Source of the DNA: a bacterium OL-1
GTDB taxonomy: Bacteria; Actinomycetota; Coriobacteriia; Coriobacteriales; Atopobiaceae
Assembly: GCA_000752675.2 (NCBI GenBank)
Contig: LM994626.1
Location: forward strand, 536,170 to 594,792
Reading direction: 5' to 3'
Length of the DNA: 58,623 nt
Of the stretch, positions 15,416 through 24,632 are shown in pieces. Each line of letters opens with the position of its first letter. The stretch's first letter is position 1. Below the pieces are notes generated by a model, which made no database searches, had not been told where the DNA came from, and worked only from the letters and a program-made list of their open reading frames with translations. The position numbers and the translations under genes are program-made.

Positions 15416-16621
15416 CTACTCCGCCAGCTTCGCCACAATAGCAGCGGAAAGGGCATCGATCTGCTCGAGCGCGCCCTCGTCCACCGCGGAAGTCACGTGA
15501 ACCTCGGGATCGAGCACCTCCATGCCCTTCATGCGCTGGATGGCGTCGAGCATGAGCGAGCCCGCCTGCGGCGCCCACGAGCCGTTGTAGATAACGCCAA
15601 CCGCGCGGTTCTTCATCGCGTGGGCGTTGAGGTCCTCGAGAAGCTCGCGCATTCCGTCGAAGATACCCATGTTGTACGTGGCAGACGCAAAAACGAGCAC
15701 CGGCGAGCGGAAGGACTGCGAGACCATCTCGGAAACAGGGGTCTTGGAGACGTCGTAGACGCGGACGTCGTGCACGCCCGCCTCGGCAAGCTTGGTCGAG
15801 AGGATATCCGCCGCGTTGGCGGTACCGCCGTAGATGGAGCCGTAGAAGATGGCAACGGACTTGTCCTCGGGCTCGTAGGCGGCCCACTTCTGGTAGCGGG
15901 AGAGAATCTGGTCGAAGTCGCGGCGCCAGATGTGCGCGTGCAGCGGCGCAATCTCCTTGATGTCCAGCTTGGAGGCCTTCTTGAGCAGCGACGTCACCTG
16001 CAGGCCGTACTTGCCCACGATGTTGGTGTAGTAGCGACGCGCCTCGTCCGCCCAGTCGCGCTCCCAGTCGACCTCGTCGGCAAAGATTGCGCCACCGGTG
16101 GCGCCAAACGCACCAAAGGCGTCTGCCGAGAAGAGCGTTCCCGTGAGCTGGTCAAAGGTCACCATGACCTCCGGCCAGTGGACCATGGGGGCGAGGACAA
16201 ACTGCAGCGTGTGGCGGCCAAGCGAGAGAGTGTCGCCCTCCTTGATCTTGATGGCGTGCGGCGTGGGGTCAAAGCCGTGGAACTGGCGGACAAGGTCGAA
16301 GGCCTTGGGGGTGCCGACGAGCTTGAGGTTGGGCCACCTACGGACAAGGTCGGGGATGACGGCGCAGTGGTCGGGCTCCATGTGGTCAATCACCAGGTAG
16401 TCCAGGGGACGGCCGTCCAGGACGTGGGCAAGGTTCTCCTCGAACTGGCGCGAGACCGCCTCGTCGACGCCGTCGAGCAGGCAGGTCTTCTCGTCCATGA
16501 TGAGGTAGTTGTTGTAAGACATGCCGTTTGGCACGGGATAGGTGTTCTCGAACAGCTGAATCCTGCGATCAGACGCACCCAGCCACCAGGTGTCCTCGCA
16601 AATCACGCGCACGTTGTACAT
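15416..16621 (-). CDS. fprA: Flavodiiron protein (A-type flavoprotein, FprA-like)
   Basis: Cytoplasmic oxygen or nitric oxide reductase protecting anaerobes. The beta-lactamase-like diiron domain has ligands H80, E82, D84 and H85 (HMEPDH), H148, D167 and H228, all in place. A flavodoxin-like domain starts near residue 255 with the FMN loop YGSIYGGTANA. 401 aa matches the two-domain class without rubredoxin. ATG 16621 with GGGAGAG upstream was chosen over an earlier in-frame start without a site. Monocistronic. Confidence 0.93.
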   Translation of the reverse strand: MYNVRVICEDTWWLGASDRRIQLFENTYPVPNGMSYNNYLIMDEKTCLLDGVDEAVSRQFEENLAHVLDGRPLDYLVIDHMEPDHCAVIPDLVRRWPNLKLVGTPKAFDLVRQFHGFDPTPHAIKIKEGDTLSLGRHTLQFVLAPMVHWPEVMVTFDQLTGTLFSADAFGAFGATGGAIFADEVDWERDWADEARRYYTNIVGKYGLQVTSLLKKASKLDIKEIAPLHAHIWRRDFDQILSRYQKWAAYEPEDKSVAIFYGSIYGGTANAADILSTKLAEAGVHDVRVYDVSKTPVSEMVSQSFRSPVLVFASATYNMGIFDGMRELLEDLNAHAMKNRAVGVIYNGSWAPQAGSLMLDAIQRMKGMEVLDPEVHVTSAVDEGALEQIDALSAAIVAKLAE

Positions 16622-16687
16622 TGCTCTCCCTTCGCCCGCTTCCGGGCGGCACGGGCGGCACTTTGCCACCCGACTGCCATGTCCAAA

Positions 16688-16721
16688 CCAAACGCCCCGC
16701 TCGATACGCCGGGGCGTTTGG
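16688..16721. promoter_or_regulatory. Perfect inverted repeat in the leader of the flavodiiron gene
   Basis: CCAAACGCCCC and GGGGCGTTTGG are perfect 11-base arms with a 12-base spacer, 67 bases before the fprA start. On the minus strand the hairpin is followed by TTTGG. It could be a terminator/attenuator or an operator for a redox-responsive dimer. Confidence 0.5.
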
Positions 16722-16890
16722 CAAGCGCTTGCATAGTCCGCTCTGATGATATTCGATTCCACGAAGCTGCGCGCCCAGGGAGCCGAGAGAACCGCAAAGT
16801 CGTACGAGGGCGAGGCCGTTCGTTGGGTTCCGGAATCCGGATAGGTGCGAAGCCTTGAGCTGCGGAGCTGCGGCTCAGCGGTCGCCGACG

Positions 16891-18900
16891 CTAGAACGCA
16901 CCGCCGCCTCCACCACCGCCAAAGCCACCCCCTCCGCCAGAGGAGAAGCCGCCTCCCCCGCCGCTGCCGCTTGCGTCGACCGAGTTGGCAATCGCCGCCA
17001 CCGAAGCATCGTGGATGGCACCGCTGAAGACATCCGCGGGAGAGCCCACACCCGGCTCGCCGATGTAGTACCAGTAGTAAATCGGCATGAAGTCCGGATC
17101 GTCGATGAGCTCCGGCATGGCAACCTTGAGCTGCTCGATGACCTTGTCCGCAACGCCGAGCGCCACCGCCATCACCAGCAGGCGGTTCCAGAGGATGACG
17201 TCGCTTGGCACCGCCTCGTCCAGGCGGGTGAACTCCTGGAGCCAGCGCTTGAGGGCCAGGACCTTGGCCTTTGTCTCGACCCCCTCGACGCTAATGTCCT
17301 TGAAGAACCTGTCGCTGAGCAGGAACAGCGAGATACCGCCGCTTGCGCCGCAGACCGCGGTGACGCCAAGCGCGAGAAGGATGTCGGCCTCGAACATGAT
17401 GCCAACAACGAACAGCTCCAGGAATGCCGCAAGGATGGAGAACGCACTAAGCCCAACGGCAAGCCCGTGGCCCGTCCCCTTGAGAGAGCCGTTGCCCGCG
17501 AAGCGCTTGAGGTACTCAACCCTGATCGAGGACTGCCAGGACTCGTAGGCGTCCGAGTACGCCTCTGGCGAGGACTTTGCGTACTTCTTGATGGCAGAGA
17601 AGTACAGGGCAGGCTCGCTTCCGGTGTACGAGGGGTCGTTAGGCGCCTGTATCCTACGCGCAACGCGGTGGAAGAGGAATTCCACGGCAGCCTCATCCGC
17701 GCGCTTGGCGGATTTGCACTCCGCGGGCGTGCCAAAGGTCCCCTGGGGAATTGGTCCCACGATTGACGCGCGGTAGTCGTCGAACCGCTTGGAACCGAGC
17801 ATCTTCTTCTTGCTCACGTTAACCTTGTCGAGCTGCACGGCATGCTCGTCAGTGAGGCGCATGAGCGAGGCGGTGAGGCCATCGGGGCCAGGGTCCTCGC
17901 CGGTGGCAAGCATGGCGAGAACCACCGGGTGATCGCCCGTGGGGACGTCCCGGAAGTATTTGTCGTCAAACTGCGCCGCGTGCGAGGTCTTGTAGCGACG
18001 CATTGCGATTACCGTGGCAACAATGGCCGCCACCGCGACGGCAAGGCAGAGCCCTGTGACCCCATACACAGCCGCGCGTGCCGCGGCGCGCCGAGCGTTT
18101 GCGTTGTCGGCGTTCTTCTGCTCCTCCGCGAGAATGGAGCTGAGCACTGTCCCCGAGGTCTCTGGGCAGTCGGAGATCCAGGTGGCCGGGAAGGTGATGC
18201 GCGCCTCGGCGTACTCGCTGGTGCCGACGCCCGGCACGGAATAGACCACGTCGTTCCCGTCGAACGCAAGGCTTGCGTCCAGGGGGCCGTGGCCCCAGGC
18301 CCGCACGTTGTCACCACCCGCCACGGACTCTCCGCTCGGAACGGGCAAGTGGATGGTGCAGGTAACGTTTTGCGACTCCACGTCCCAGCCGTCAGAGACA
18401 AACTTCCAATACAGCTCACCCGTATCCGACCAGCGCGTGGCAATACCATCGGCAAAGTAGGACACGTAGAACTGCACCGTTGTGTCACTCTGGGCAGAGT
18501 AGAGCTTGACCTGCAGGTAGGAGCCCCCGTCCGTGATGGAGTAGGTCTCGTTGGCGCCAGAGCTGGACTCCGCGAAGGAGCGGGCCTCGCCGTTCTCGAC
18601 AATGCCGGCATCCAGCACCTGGACGCTCACCGTGCGCCCGTTGGAGCTGTTCTCCCCCTTGGGAATCTTCCAGTAGACACCATGGAAGTCCCCGCTGAAG
18701 TCGAAGGTTCGCACTTCGGTCACGGTAAGACCACCCGACGTGTCCAGCGTCGCGTCGATGTCCGTCTGGTCCATGCTGTAGTCATCCGCATGTGCGGGAG
18801 TGACGCCAAGCACAAGAGCAAAGAGCATGACCAGGAGCGGAAGCACGAGAAGCGCAGGCCTACGGCGCCTAAGGACGCCGGCGGGGTGCCGGTTACTCAT
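16891..18900 (-). CDS. DUF2207 membrane protein with Gly-rich tail
   Basis: 669 residues. Signal peptide ending THA-like at APAHADD. An extracellular beta-rich DUF2207 domain follows (residues about 40-250; contains TFDFSGDFHGVYWKIPKGE). A transmembrane helix comes near residue 290, then a cytoplasmic helical part with two more hydrophobic segments near residues 500-560, and finally a tail of almost pure Gly with Ser/Phe. This is the standard architecture of the family, whose function is unknown. ATG 18900 has GGGGGA upstream. The stop lies 269 bases from fprA. Confidence 0.85.
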   Translation of the reverse strand: MSNRHPAGVLRRRRPALLVLPLLVMLFALVLGVTPAHADDYSMDQTDIDATLDTSGGLTVTEVRTFDFSGDFHGVYWKIPKGENSSNGRTVSVQVLDAGIVENGEARSFAESSSGANETYSITDGGSYLQVKLYSAQSDTTVQFYVSYFADGIATRWSDTGELYWKFVSDGWDVESQNVTCTIHLPVPSGESVAGGDNVRAWGHGPLDASLAFDGNDVVYSVPGVGTSEYAEARITFPATWISDCPETSGTVLSSILAEEQKNADNANARRAAARAAVYGVTGLCLAVAVAAIVATVIAMRRYKTSHAAQFDDKYFRDVPTGDHPVVLAMLATGEDPGPDGLTASLMRLTDEHAVQLDKVNVSKKKMLGSKRFDDYRASIVGPIPQGTFGTPAECKSAKRADEAAVEFLFHRVARRIQAPNDPSYTGSEPALYFSAIKKYAKSSPEAYSDAYESWQSSIRVEYLKRFAGNGSLKGTGHGLAVGLSAFSILAAFLELFVVGIMFEADILLALGVTAVCGASGGISLFLLSDRFFKDISVEGVETKAKVLALKRWLQEFTRLDEAVPSDVILWNRLLVMAVALGVADKVIEQLKVAMPELIDDPDFMPIYYWYYIGEPGVGSPADVFSGAIHDASVAAIANSVDASGSGGGGGFSSGGGGGFGGGGGGGAF

Positions 18901-18967
18901 AGAATCCCCCAATGAACGGTTGTGGAAGACCTTGTGGCAGCGCGGTCCCAGAATACCAGAGCAAGGC

Positions 18968-19600
18968 TCATGCCTCAGCCCGCACCGGCGTGACGAAGGC
19001 GCCGCAGATGGAGACCGTCCATCCAAGGGGAACGAGAACCTCTCCTCTCACCTCCCTTCCGGAGAACATCGCGGGGTTGGTGGCCCCCAAGTCTATGACG
19101 CGCATGCCCTCCTCGCCATCCTGCGCGGGAAGTATCCGAACGTGCGAGCGGGACACGGCACGCGAGCGGAGCACAACGTCACACGTCTGATCACGGCCTA
19201 TGACCAGGCCCTCATTGGGTATGGGAAGCCTTACCTCCATGGAGGGCGTACGCACCCAGCAGAGCACCTCACGGGAGGACGGCTGGGTATCTGGGCTTAA
19301 TGCAGCCGTGGCGATTGCCTTATTGCCAACGCCCGAGAGATCAAGCGTGTCGTCCTCCCAGCCGGACTCGGCAGGGGGCAGCCCCGCATCCCAGAGGAAC
19401 GGCTCGTCTTCCACAAGCTCTGGCAGCAAGGGCTCCTCGGCGGCAGAAGCCGTCTCCTCTGTCTTGGGCACAGCTGGACTAGCCGGTGCCGGAACGTCCC
19501 TCCCGGGCGGAAACTCGTAAAGGCAGCCGTAGCAGACATGCATGTCCGCAAAGAGCTCCTCGCCGCAACGCGGGCACACCTTGATCTCATACTCCTTCAT
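18968..19600 (-). CDS. Zinc-ribbon and FHA-domain protein, last gene of the Tad operon
   Basis: 210 residues, cytoplasmic. An N-terminal four-cysteine ribbon (C9/C12, C23/C26), an acidic Pro/Glu-rich linker, then an FHA phosphothreonine-binding domain from about residue 118. GR at 135-136, SRSH around 150-153 and N175 match the FHA consensus. ATG 19600 overlaps the stop of the DUF192 gene. FHA proteins usually read Ser/Thr-kinase signals, so it may link pilus assembly to phosphorylation (inference); no kinase is in the window. Confidence 0.85.
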   Translation of the reverse strand: MKEYEIKVCPRCGEELFADMHVCYGCLYEFPPGRDVPAPASPAVPKTEETASAAEEPLLPELVEDEPFLWDAGLPPAESGWEDDTLDLSGVGNKAIATAALSPDTQPSSREVLCWVRTPSMEVRLPIPNEGLVIGRDQTCDVVLRSRAVSRSHVRILPAQDGEEGMRVIDLGATNPAMFSGREVRGEVLVPLGWTVSICGAFVTPVRAEA

Positions 19601-20019
19601 GATCCGGCCACCTCCACCACCGGCTCGGGGAGTGCGGCGCACGGTTGCACTGATTGCTCTGGCTCGAACAATAGGGAGGTCACGCGCAGCGTCTCCCCCA
19701 CAAGTGGCCACGGGAAGGGACTTGCCGGGCGCTCGAAGGCACAGAACGCCGCAGCGTGGGAGAAGACGCGGCCAGGCGGTAGCGCTCGCTCGGAGGCAAG
19801 CACCTCTCCCCGGCTGCCCACAAGAGCTACGTCGATGGGGTAGGCCATCCCGTACGTGTGGATGGAGCCGCACCTCATGAGCACCACAGGCTGGGCAGAT
19901 GGCCCGGTACCGAGAAGCCCCACAAGCCGCTCGAACCAGGACGAAAGAACCCTGAACCCCAGCGTGGGAGAGTCCTTCTCGACCGCCGAGCTCTCTATTT
20001 GGACGAACATCCACCTCAT
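19597..20019 (-). CDS. DUF192-family protein
   Basis: 140 residues with the DUF192 signature YGMAYPIDVALVGSRGEVL and an upstream VVLMRCGSIHT. Many members are secreted, but no signal peptide is visible here. It overlaps by one base with the preceding TadE-like gene (TGATG) and by four with the FHA gene, so it is a member of the Tad operon. DUF192 genes beside Tad loci suggest an accessory role; function unknown. Confidence 0.8.
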   Translation of the reverse strand: MRWMFVQIESSAVEKDSPTLGFRVLSSWFERLVGLLGTGPSAQPVVLMRCGSIHTYGMAYPIDVALVGSRGEVLASERALPPGRVFSHAAAFCAFERPASPFPWPLVGETLRVTSLLFEPEQSVQPCAALPEPVVEVAGS

Positions 20020-20525
20020 CAGACCACCACCCCCGGACGATACCTATCGATGACAAGCGTTCGCTCGTGCCGCAGCTCAAGCGGCGCGGAATACGTGATT
20101 CCCGGAAGCCGGAGCTCCCTAGGCCACGGCCTAAACACCAACGTGCAGGTGTAGCGGGTGAGGAGGGGTGCCACAGAAAGCAGGCTCTCACCCTCTCCAG
20201 CCGAGACGCGCTCTGCCCTCACCTCGACATCGCACGAACCCTCACGGCCAAGCGCCACGCGAAGAGCATCCTCGACCGCAGCGACGGATGCTGCCACGCC
20301 CTGCTCGCCTGTGGGAGAGACCCCCTCGGCAATGACCTCGTCGAGGCTCAGGCGGTCAAACGCCGCGCAGGCGTCGACAAACTCCATGAGGTTTGCCACA
20401 ATCAAGGCAACCACAATGACCACGGGCACCAGCACAGCAAGCTCCACGGTCATCTGCCCGGATTGCATCCCTTCGCACCTGTGGTACCACCAGCGCCACG
20501 CCACCATCACCCGAGGGCCGCTCAT
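20019..20525 (-). CDS. TadE-like minor pseudopilin
   Basis: 168 residues. A short basic N-terminus precedes a type IV-pilin-like start, GMQSGQMTVELAVLVPVVIVV. The conserved E+5 after the presumed cleavage site is followed by a hydrophobic helix, then an extracellular domain. Family TadE/TadF. ATG 20525 overlaps the stop of the large TadG-like gene (ATGA). Confidence 0.8.
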   Translation of the reverse strand: MSGPRVMVAWRWWYHRCEGMQSGQMTVELAVLVPVVIVVALIVANLMEFVDACAAFDRLSLDEVIAEGVSPTGEQGVAASVAAVEDALRVALGREGSCDVEVRAERVSAGEGESLLSVAPLLTRYTCTLVFRPWPRELRLPGITYSAPLELRHERTLVIDRYRPGVVV

Positions 20526-22624
20526 GATGCCTCCAAGAGGTCATCAAGCCTGATGGTGAGGGGGATTGAGATGTCCGTCCCTGGAATGGTGAGCTCCGCC
20601 ACAGTGATCTCTCCGTAGCCAAGGGAGTCTGCCGCCCAGACGCCCAGGGTCTTTGCCAAGTCGAACGAGCTTGCCCCAGGAGGCAGTGCCTCAATCATCT
20701 GCCGCGCCTTGCCAGCCGCGTCATAGCCGGATTGGTCGAGCACACGAGTCCACCCCACCAGTGCGGGCTTCATGAGTCTCATGTCCACGGGTTCAAAGCC
20801 ACAGGCGGCGACCGTCTCCTTGATCTTGCCGCGCAGCCACGAGCCCACCGTCCCACCAAACACGTTGTCAAGCCTGTCGAGAAAGTCCCCCACCGAGGCA
20901 GAAGCCGAATCGTACCTTGAGCCATACCCCACGAGCAGGCGCCCCCAGAGCTCGCAGACGCCGTCGAAGGCGCCTCCCAGCACAGAGCCCGTTCCCTGGG
21001 ACGTGACTCCGTCAAAGAAGCTGGCGAGCACGTTGTTCTCGGCTGTCGACTCGTCTGGCGCCAGGGCCGCCGCCGATACCGCAGACCCCGCAGGAAGCTC
21101 TCCCGAGGAGAGAAACGAGGCGGTGAGCTCGGTGGGAACGGTCGTCGCCTCCGTCCTGGAGACCACGGCGACGCAGCCCCAAGCTCCTGGCGGGCAGATG
21201 CGAGGTCGCACGACCGAGAGCTGGTCCACGGCGCGTTCGAAAGAGCTGCGCGCATCCTCTGCCTTGTCGCGCAGGTCCTTCTCGGCATCCGCCTGCTTGT
21301 TGCGCGCGGCCTCGTACTCCTTAGACGCCGCCACTACCTCGCGCCAGTAGTGCTCGAAGCCGTTATCCGTCGAGGTCGACGCAGCGGCGACCGCACCCAT
21401 GGCAGCAAGGTCCATGCCGCACGTCTCGCACCTCTTGACCGCCCCCGTATCGAGGTCCCGGAGGGATGCGTGTCCTGCCGAGGAGCCCATTGCCGCTGGA
21501 CACGCAGCTGACGAGTGGAGCACCGTTCCCGCCCCCTCCCCGGTACAGGGCCAGAGGTCATCGGTGTAGAGATCTGACGCTCTTGTCTCGTCGACGTTGT
21601 GCGGAAGCTCAGGCAGATTGATCTGAACCGTCCCGTCCTCGTGCTCTGCGTAGGTTCCGTCCCGCACCTGCTCGAGCGCATAGTCATAGAAGGCAGACCG
21701 CGCCGCAGAGTTCGTAAGCTCCTCCACCGTAGAGTCGAGCGGCTTCTCCTGCACCGCACGTGCCGCGTAATAGGCGCGCGCCCGCAGGAGGGGAACGCCA
21801 AACCCCCACCCCTCCTCACTTGGGTAGTGCGGGTTGTTCTCCCTCGCAAGGCCTGCAAGCGTGGTAGCGCGCTCCTCCAGGCAATAGGGGGTCCCACCGC
21901 AATCCGCTGTCCACCCACGCAAGCGCGCTTTGTCTGCCAGGGACTTTGCCGCGTCTACCTGCTGGGACAGCTCGCGAAGCTCCTCGGCATCCTTGTCCAT
22001 CTCGTCCGAAGAGATCTCGGCAGCAAGGGACGAGAAGTCTGACTGCGACTCAACGGGAAACGGAATGGCGCAGCCAACATACGGCAGGCCCTGTGCCCGC
22101 GCGTTCTCCGCGACGCAGGCGGCCGAGTTTGCAACCACGATCGCCGGCAGCACCTTTTCCAGACGTTCCAGGCCCTCCGATGCGCTTCTCGCGAAGTCCC
22201 GCCGGGCATCGAGGACCTTCCTTCCCGCATCACAGACGCTTCCCCCAAAGGTTGCGGCACCCGGTATGCACGAGAGCACGAGCCCCGCCCCAAAGACCGT
22301 CACGCCGAGAAGTCCCAGGCTGAGCACGCAGGCATCAAGCACCCTGGCAATGGTGGCATAGGCTGCCACGGAGTTTGCCCCGGCCATGGCCGCGGCATCT
22401 GCCACGGGCTGAACCTCGTACGAACGCGCCATCACCCACTCCGCAGACGCGGCCGCAAAGACCAGCGATATGCTCACGAGCAGTGCAACCGCCACGGCGA
22501 CCGTGGTGTATCCGCCCTCGTCGTCCAAGAAGAGCGAGAGGCCCAGGTGCAAGCCACCCTGCCTCGACGCCGTTCCGGGTACGGCCTCCTTAGCCCCACG
22601 CTGCAATCCAATCACCGTAGTCAC
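20522..22624 (-). CDS. Large TadG-like secreted/membrane protein of the Tad locus
   Basis: About 700 residues. An N-terminal transmembrane helix (DDEGGYTTVAVAVALLVSIS) is followed by VQPVADAAAMAGANSVAAYA, the Flp-locus TadG pattern, and a second hydrophobic stretch. The remainder is a large extracellular part rich in Ala/Ser with coiled-coil-like helices. It includes a striking motif HSSAACPAAMG, then 12 residues, then GAVKRCETCGMD. The likely GTG 22624 lies within the end of tadE (35-base overlap); GTG 22615 or a later start is possible. Presumed to anchor or cap the pilus machine. Confidence 0.7.
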   Translation of the reverse strand: MTTVIGLQRGAKEAVPGTASRQGGLHLGLSLFLDDEGGYTTVAVAVALLVSISLVFAAASAEWVMARSYEVQPVADAAAMAGANSVAAYATIARVLDACVLSLGLLGVTVFGAGLVLSCIPGAATFGGSVCDAGRKVLDARRDFARSASEGLERLEKVLPAIVVANSAACVAENARAQGLPYVGCAIPFPVESQSDFSSLAAEISSDEMDKDAEELRELSQQVDAAKSLADKARLRGWTADCGGTPYCLEERATTLAGLARENNPHYPSEEGWGFGVPLLRARAYYAARAVQEKPLDSTVEELTNSAARSAFYDYALEQVRDGTYAEHEDGTVQINLPELPHNVDETRASDLYTDDLWPCTGEGAGTVLHSSAACPAAMGSSAGHASLRDLDTGAVKRCETCGMDLAAMGAVAAASTSTDNGFEHYWREVVAASKEYEAARNKQADAEKDLRDKAEDARSSFERAVDQLSVVRPRICPPGAWGCVAVVSRTEATTVPTELTASFLSSGELPAGSAVSAAALAPDESTAENNVLASFFDGVTSQGTGSVLGGAFDGVCELWGRLLVGYGSRYDSASASVGDFLDRLDNVFGGTVGSWLRGKIKETVAACGFEPVDMRLMKPALVGWTRVLDQSGYDAAGKARQMIEALPPGASSFDLAKTLGVWAADSLGYGEITVAELTIPGTDISIPLTIRLDDLLEAS

Positions 22625-23081
22625 CCCCAACCCACTCGGCCCGCGTGCTGCGCTCGACCTTGGCCGATAGGAGCACGCCCTCGCCATCCATCTGTCCAAC
22701 CAGCCCCGCCGTCACCCCCATCAGCGGTAACGGCCGGGCATGGCCCACAACGCAGACGCGTACGCGATTCCCGTCCTGCTCGACGGAAACGTTCCAGGCG
22801 TCGGCTCCTCCCTCGTGGAAGCAGGCAACGTCCGGCACGGCCCTGAGCCTCCGTCTCACGTAGGAGTCGACGAGAGACACCGCCTCGTCGTACGTTGCGG
22901 TCGTGGCAAGCCGGGCCCCCTCGGCAGCTGCCCCGCTCATGACCGCACGCGTGTAGAGGAGCATCGCCGGTTGGAGGAGAAGCGCGAGCACGACCATCAC
23001 CGTGGGAATGAGCACGGCTGCCTCGACCGTTGCCTGTCCCTCCTCGCCCACGTGGCCTACCCACCACCGCCTGCGACCCAT
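22590..23081 (-). CDS. tadE: TadE-family minor pilin
   Basis: 163 residues. The start region has EEGQATVEAAVLIPTVMVVL: a class III-like prepilin site, then the conserved Glu and a hydrophobic helix. LLLQPAMLLYTRAVMSGAAAEGARL follows, then an extracellular domain with two Cys-free beta stretches. ATG 23081 comes two bases after the stop of the small pilin-like gene. Confidence 0.82.
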   Translation of the reverse strand: MGRRRWWVGHVGEEGQATVEAAVLIPTVMVVLALLLQPAMLLYTRAVMSGAAAEGARLATTATYDEAVSLVDSYVRRRLRAVPDVACFHEGGADAWNVSVEQDGNRVRVCVVGHARPLPLMGVTAGLVGQMDGEGVLLSAKVERSTRAEWVGGDYGDWIAAWG

Positions 23082-23082
23082 C

Positions 23083-23313
23083 TCAGAACCCCAGAAGATC
23101 CTGGAGCCAGGCAAGCGTCCCGCCAGAGGCCTGATGCGTTGCCGCATTCGTTGCCATGCGCACGAGGGCCCCGTCACGCGCCGCATGCCACGCCAGCCCC
23201 AGTGCGGCGACCATGGAGAGAAACGCCACCAGCACCAGCGCGTACTCGAGCGTGGACTGCCCGGAGTCCCCGGCTAGCCACCAAGGCCAAGCTCGCCCAG
23301 GGACTCCCCCCAC
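23083..23313 (-). CDS. Very small TadE/Flp-like protein
   Basis: The real protein is about 60-76 residues: GDSGQSTLEYALVLVAFLSM resembles a pseudopilin start (Gly, then Glu five residues on, then a hydrophobic helix), followed by an amphipathic segment. The upstream gene's stop overlaps its beginning. The start is uncertain: GTG 23313 is used here but has no ribosome site, so coupling to the overlapping gene is assumed. Confidence 0.65.
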   Translation of the reverse strand: MGGVPGRAWPWWLAGDSGQSTLEYALVLVAFLSMVAALGLAWHAARDGALVRMATNAATHQASGGTLAWLQDLLGF

Positions 23314-23756
23314 TCTGCGGCGTCCATGTGCATGACCTTGGTCTCGCTCGTCCCGCCGTCTGCGCTTTGGACTATGCACACGTCGACCCATCCCGATCCC
23401 TCCACAACCATGCTCCAGACCCGGCCCGAGAGGTCGAGGTACCCAGACCTCACGAGCACACAGTCGCCTCGCTGCTCGTACTGACACACAAGCTCGGTTG
23501 CCGCCTCTTGCACCCCATTGGCAGCAGGGGCCAATCCGATATCTGCCTCGCTCGCGGCGGCATCCCCGGATAAGGAGACGAGCTCGCCCCCAATCGTCTC
23601 GCCAAGACTTGTGTCCAAGCGCTCCTCGCCAGTTGCACCCGTTCCAGTCGCAGGCGACGGTCCGCCTGTCTGCCCGCGGCCGGAAAGCACCACCACGCAC
23701 GCTGCAAGCGCGTAGGCAACCACCGCAGCGACAAGGACAGCGCGTCTTTTTCTCAC
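23274..23756 (-). CDS. Tad-locus membrane-anchored hypothetical protein
   Basis: 160 residues. Basic start (RKRRAVLV), one transmembrane helix (about residues 6-22), then an acidic Ser/Gly-rich region and a small soluble domain with WSMVVEGSGWVDVCIVQSAD. GTG 23756 overlaps the flp stop (GTGA). Not recognised beyond its place in the operon; it may be an accessory pilus or assembly component facing outward. Confidence 0.65.
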   Translation of the reverse strand: MRKRRAVLVAAVVAYALAACVVVLSGRGQTGGPSPATGTGATGEERLDTSLGETIGGELVSLSGDAAASEADIGLAPAANGVQEAATELVCQYEQRGDCVLVRSGYLDLSGRVWSMVVEGSGWVDVCIVQSADGGTSETKVMHMDAAEWGESLGELGLGG

Positions 23757-23950
23757 AGCGAGTTGATGCCGTTCGCTATGGCGCTCCACAGCTGCGAGAC
23801 CCGCTCGCGGAATGCCAGGATGGCCACGATGGCAATCACCACCAGGACCCCAACGAGGATCGCGTACTCCGTGGTGCCCTGGCCGCGATTGTCGCGGAGG
23901 GTGCCTACGGCCACCCTGCGAACCTCTCGACCCATGCTTTCCCATGTCAT
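23753..23950 (-). CDS. flp: Flp-type major pilin
   Basis: 65 residues: a short basic leader, then the class IVb prepilin site NRGQGTTEYAILVGVLVVIA (conserved Glu-Tyr), and a short C-terminal tail. It is processed by a prepilin peptidase not found in the window. ATG 23950 has AAAGGAG upstream, stronger than its neighbours, fitting a highly translated structural subunit. Confidence 0.88.
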   Translation of the reverse strand: MTWESMGREVRRVAVGTLRDNRGQGTTEYAILVGVLVVIAIVAILAFRERVSQLWSAIANGINSL

Positions 23951-23978
23951 GTGACGCTCCTTTCCCTCGCACCACCGT

Positions 23979-24632
23979 CTACCTTCCAAACGAGGCCGCC
24001 GAGGCAAGCAGCGGCCCCAGAATCGCGAGAAGCATGGCAGGCACAACCAGGACGCCCAAGGGGACGAGCATCTTGACCGGCGCCTTCTCGATCTCCTCCT
24101 CCACCTGCGCCCGCTGCTCGTCGCGGATGGCCTTCGCCTGCACCTCCAGCGCAGATGCGAGCGGCGAGCCAAAGTCGAGCGACTCTCCCACGACCGTGGC
24201 AAAGCGCGCCAACGCGTCAACCCCCAGCTCGCAGGCCATCGCTTCGAGTGCCTCCTCCCTGCTTGTGACGCCCATCCTCCAGCTGAGCATGGCCTCAGAG
24301 AACGCCTGCGAGAGCTCCGTCTGATAGCGATCACAGTAGAGCGAGAGCGACGCATCAAACGAGAGGCCCGCGGAGAGCCCCAGCGTGAGGACGTCGATCA
24401 GTGTGGGCATCTCTCGCAGGCAGGCAGACCTCCTGCGCGCAAGACGTTCTCGCTCCCTCGCCTGGCGTACGGCGGGGATGCCCCGGATCGCCTCTCGCGC
24501 GCTGGCAACGCAACGTTCGAGCTCCGCGCCCAATGCCGCGCTCTGGACGTGGCCACCAGTCCCGCTCACCACCAGCAGCCCCGCCAGGACCGCGCTGGAC
24601 GCGCTTGCCGCAATGAGTGCGATACCGGCCAT
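23979..24632 (-). CDS. tadC: Tad pilus platform protein TadC
   Basis: 217 residues, type II secretion F domain membrane protein. MPTLIDVLTLGLSAGLSFDA starts the conserved domain; EALEAMACELGVDALARFAT and two C-terminal hydrophobic segments follow. ATG 24632 overlaps the tadB stop by one base. Confidence 0.85.
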   Translation of the reverse strand: MAGIALIAASASSAVLAGLLVVSGTGGHVQSAALGAELERCVASAREAIRGIPAVRQARERERLARRRSACLREMPTLIDVLTLGLSAGLSFDASLSLYCDRYQTELSQAFSEAMLSWRMGVTSREEALEAMACELGVDALARFATVVGESLDFGSPLASALEVQAKAIRDEQRAQVEEEIEKAPVKMLVPLGVLVVPAMLLAILGPLLASAASFGR

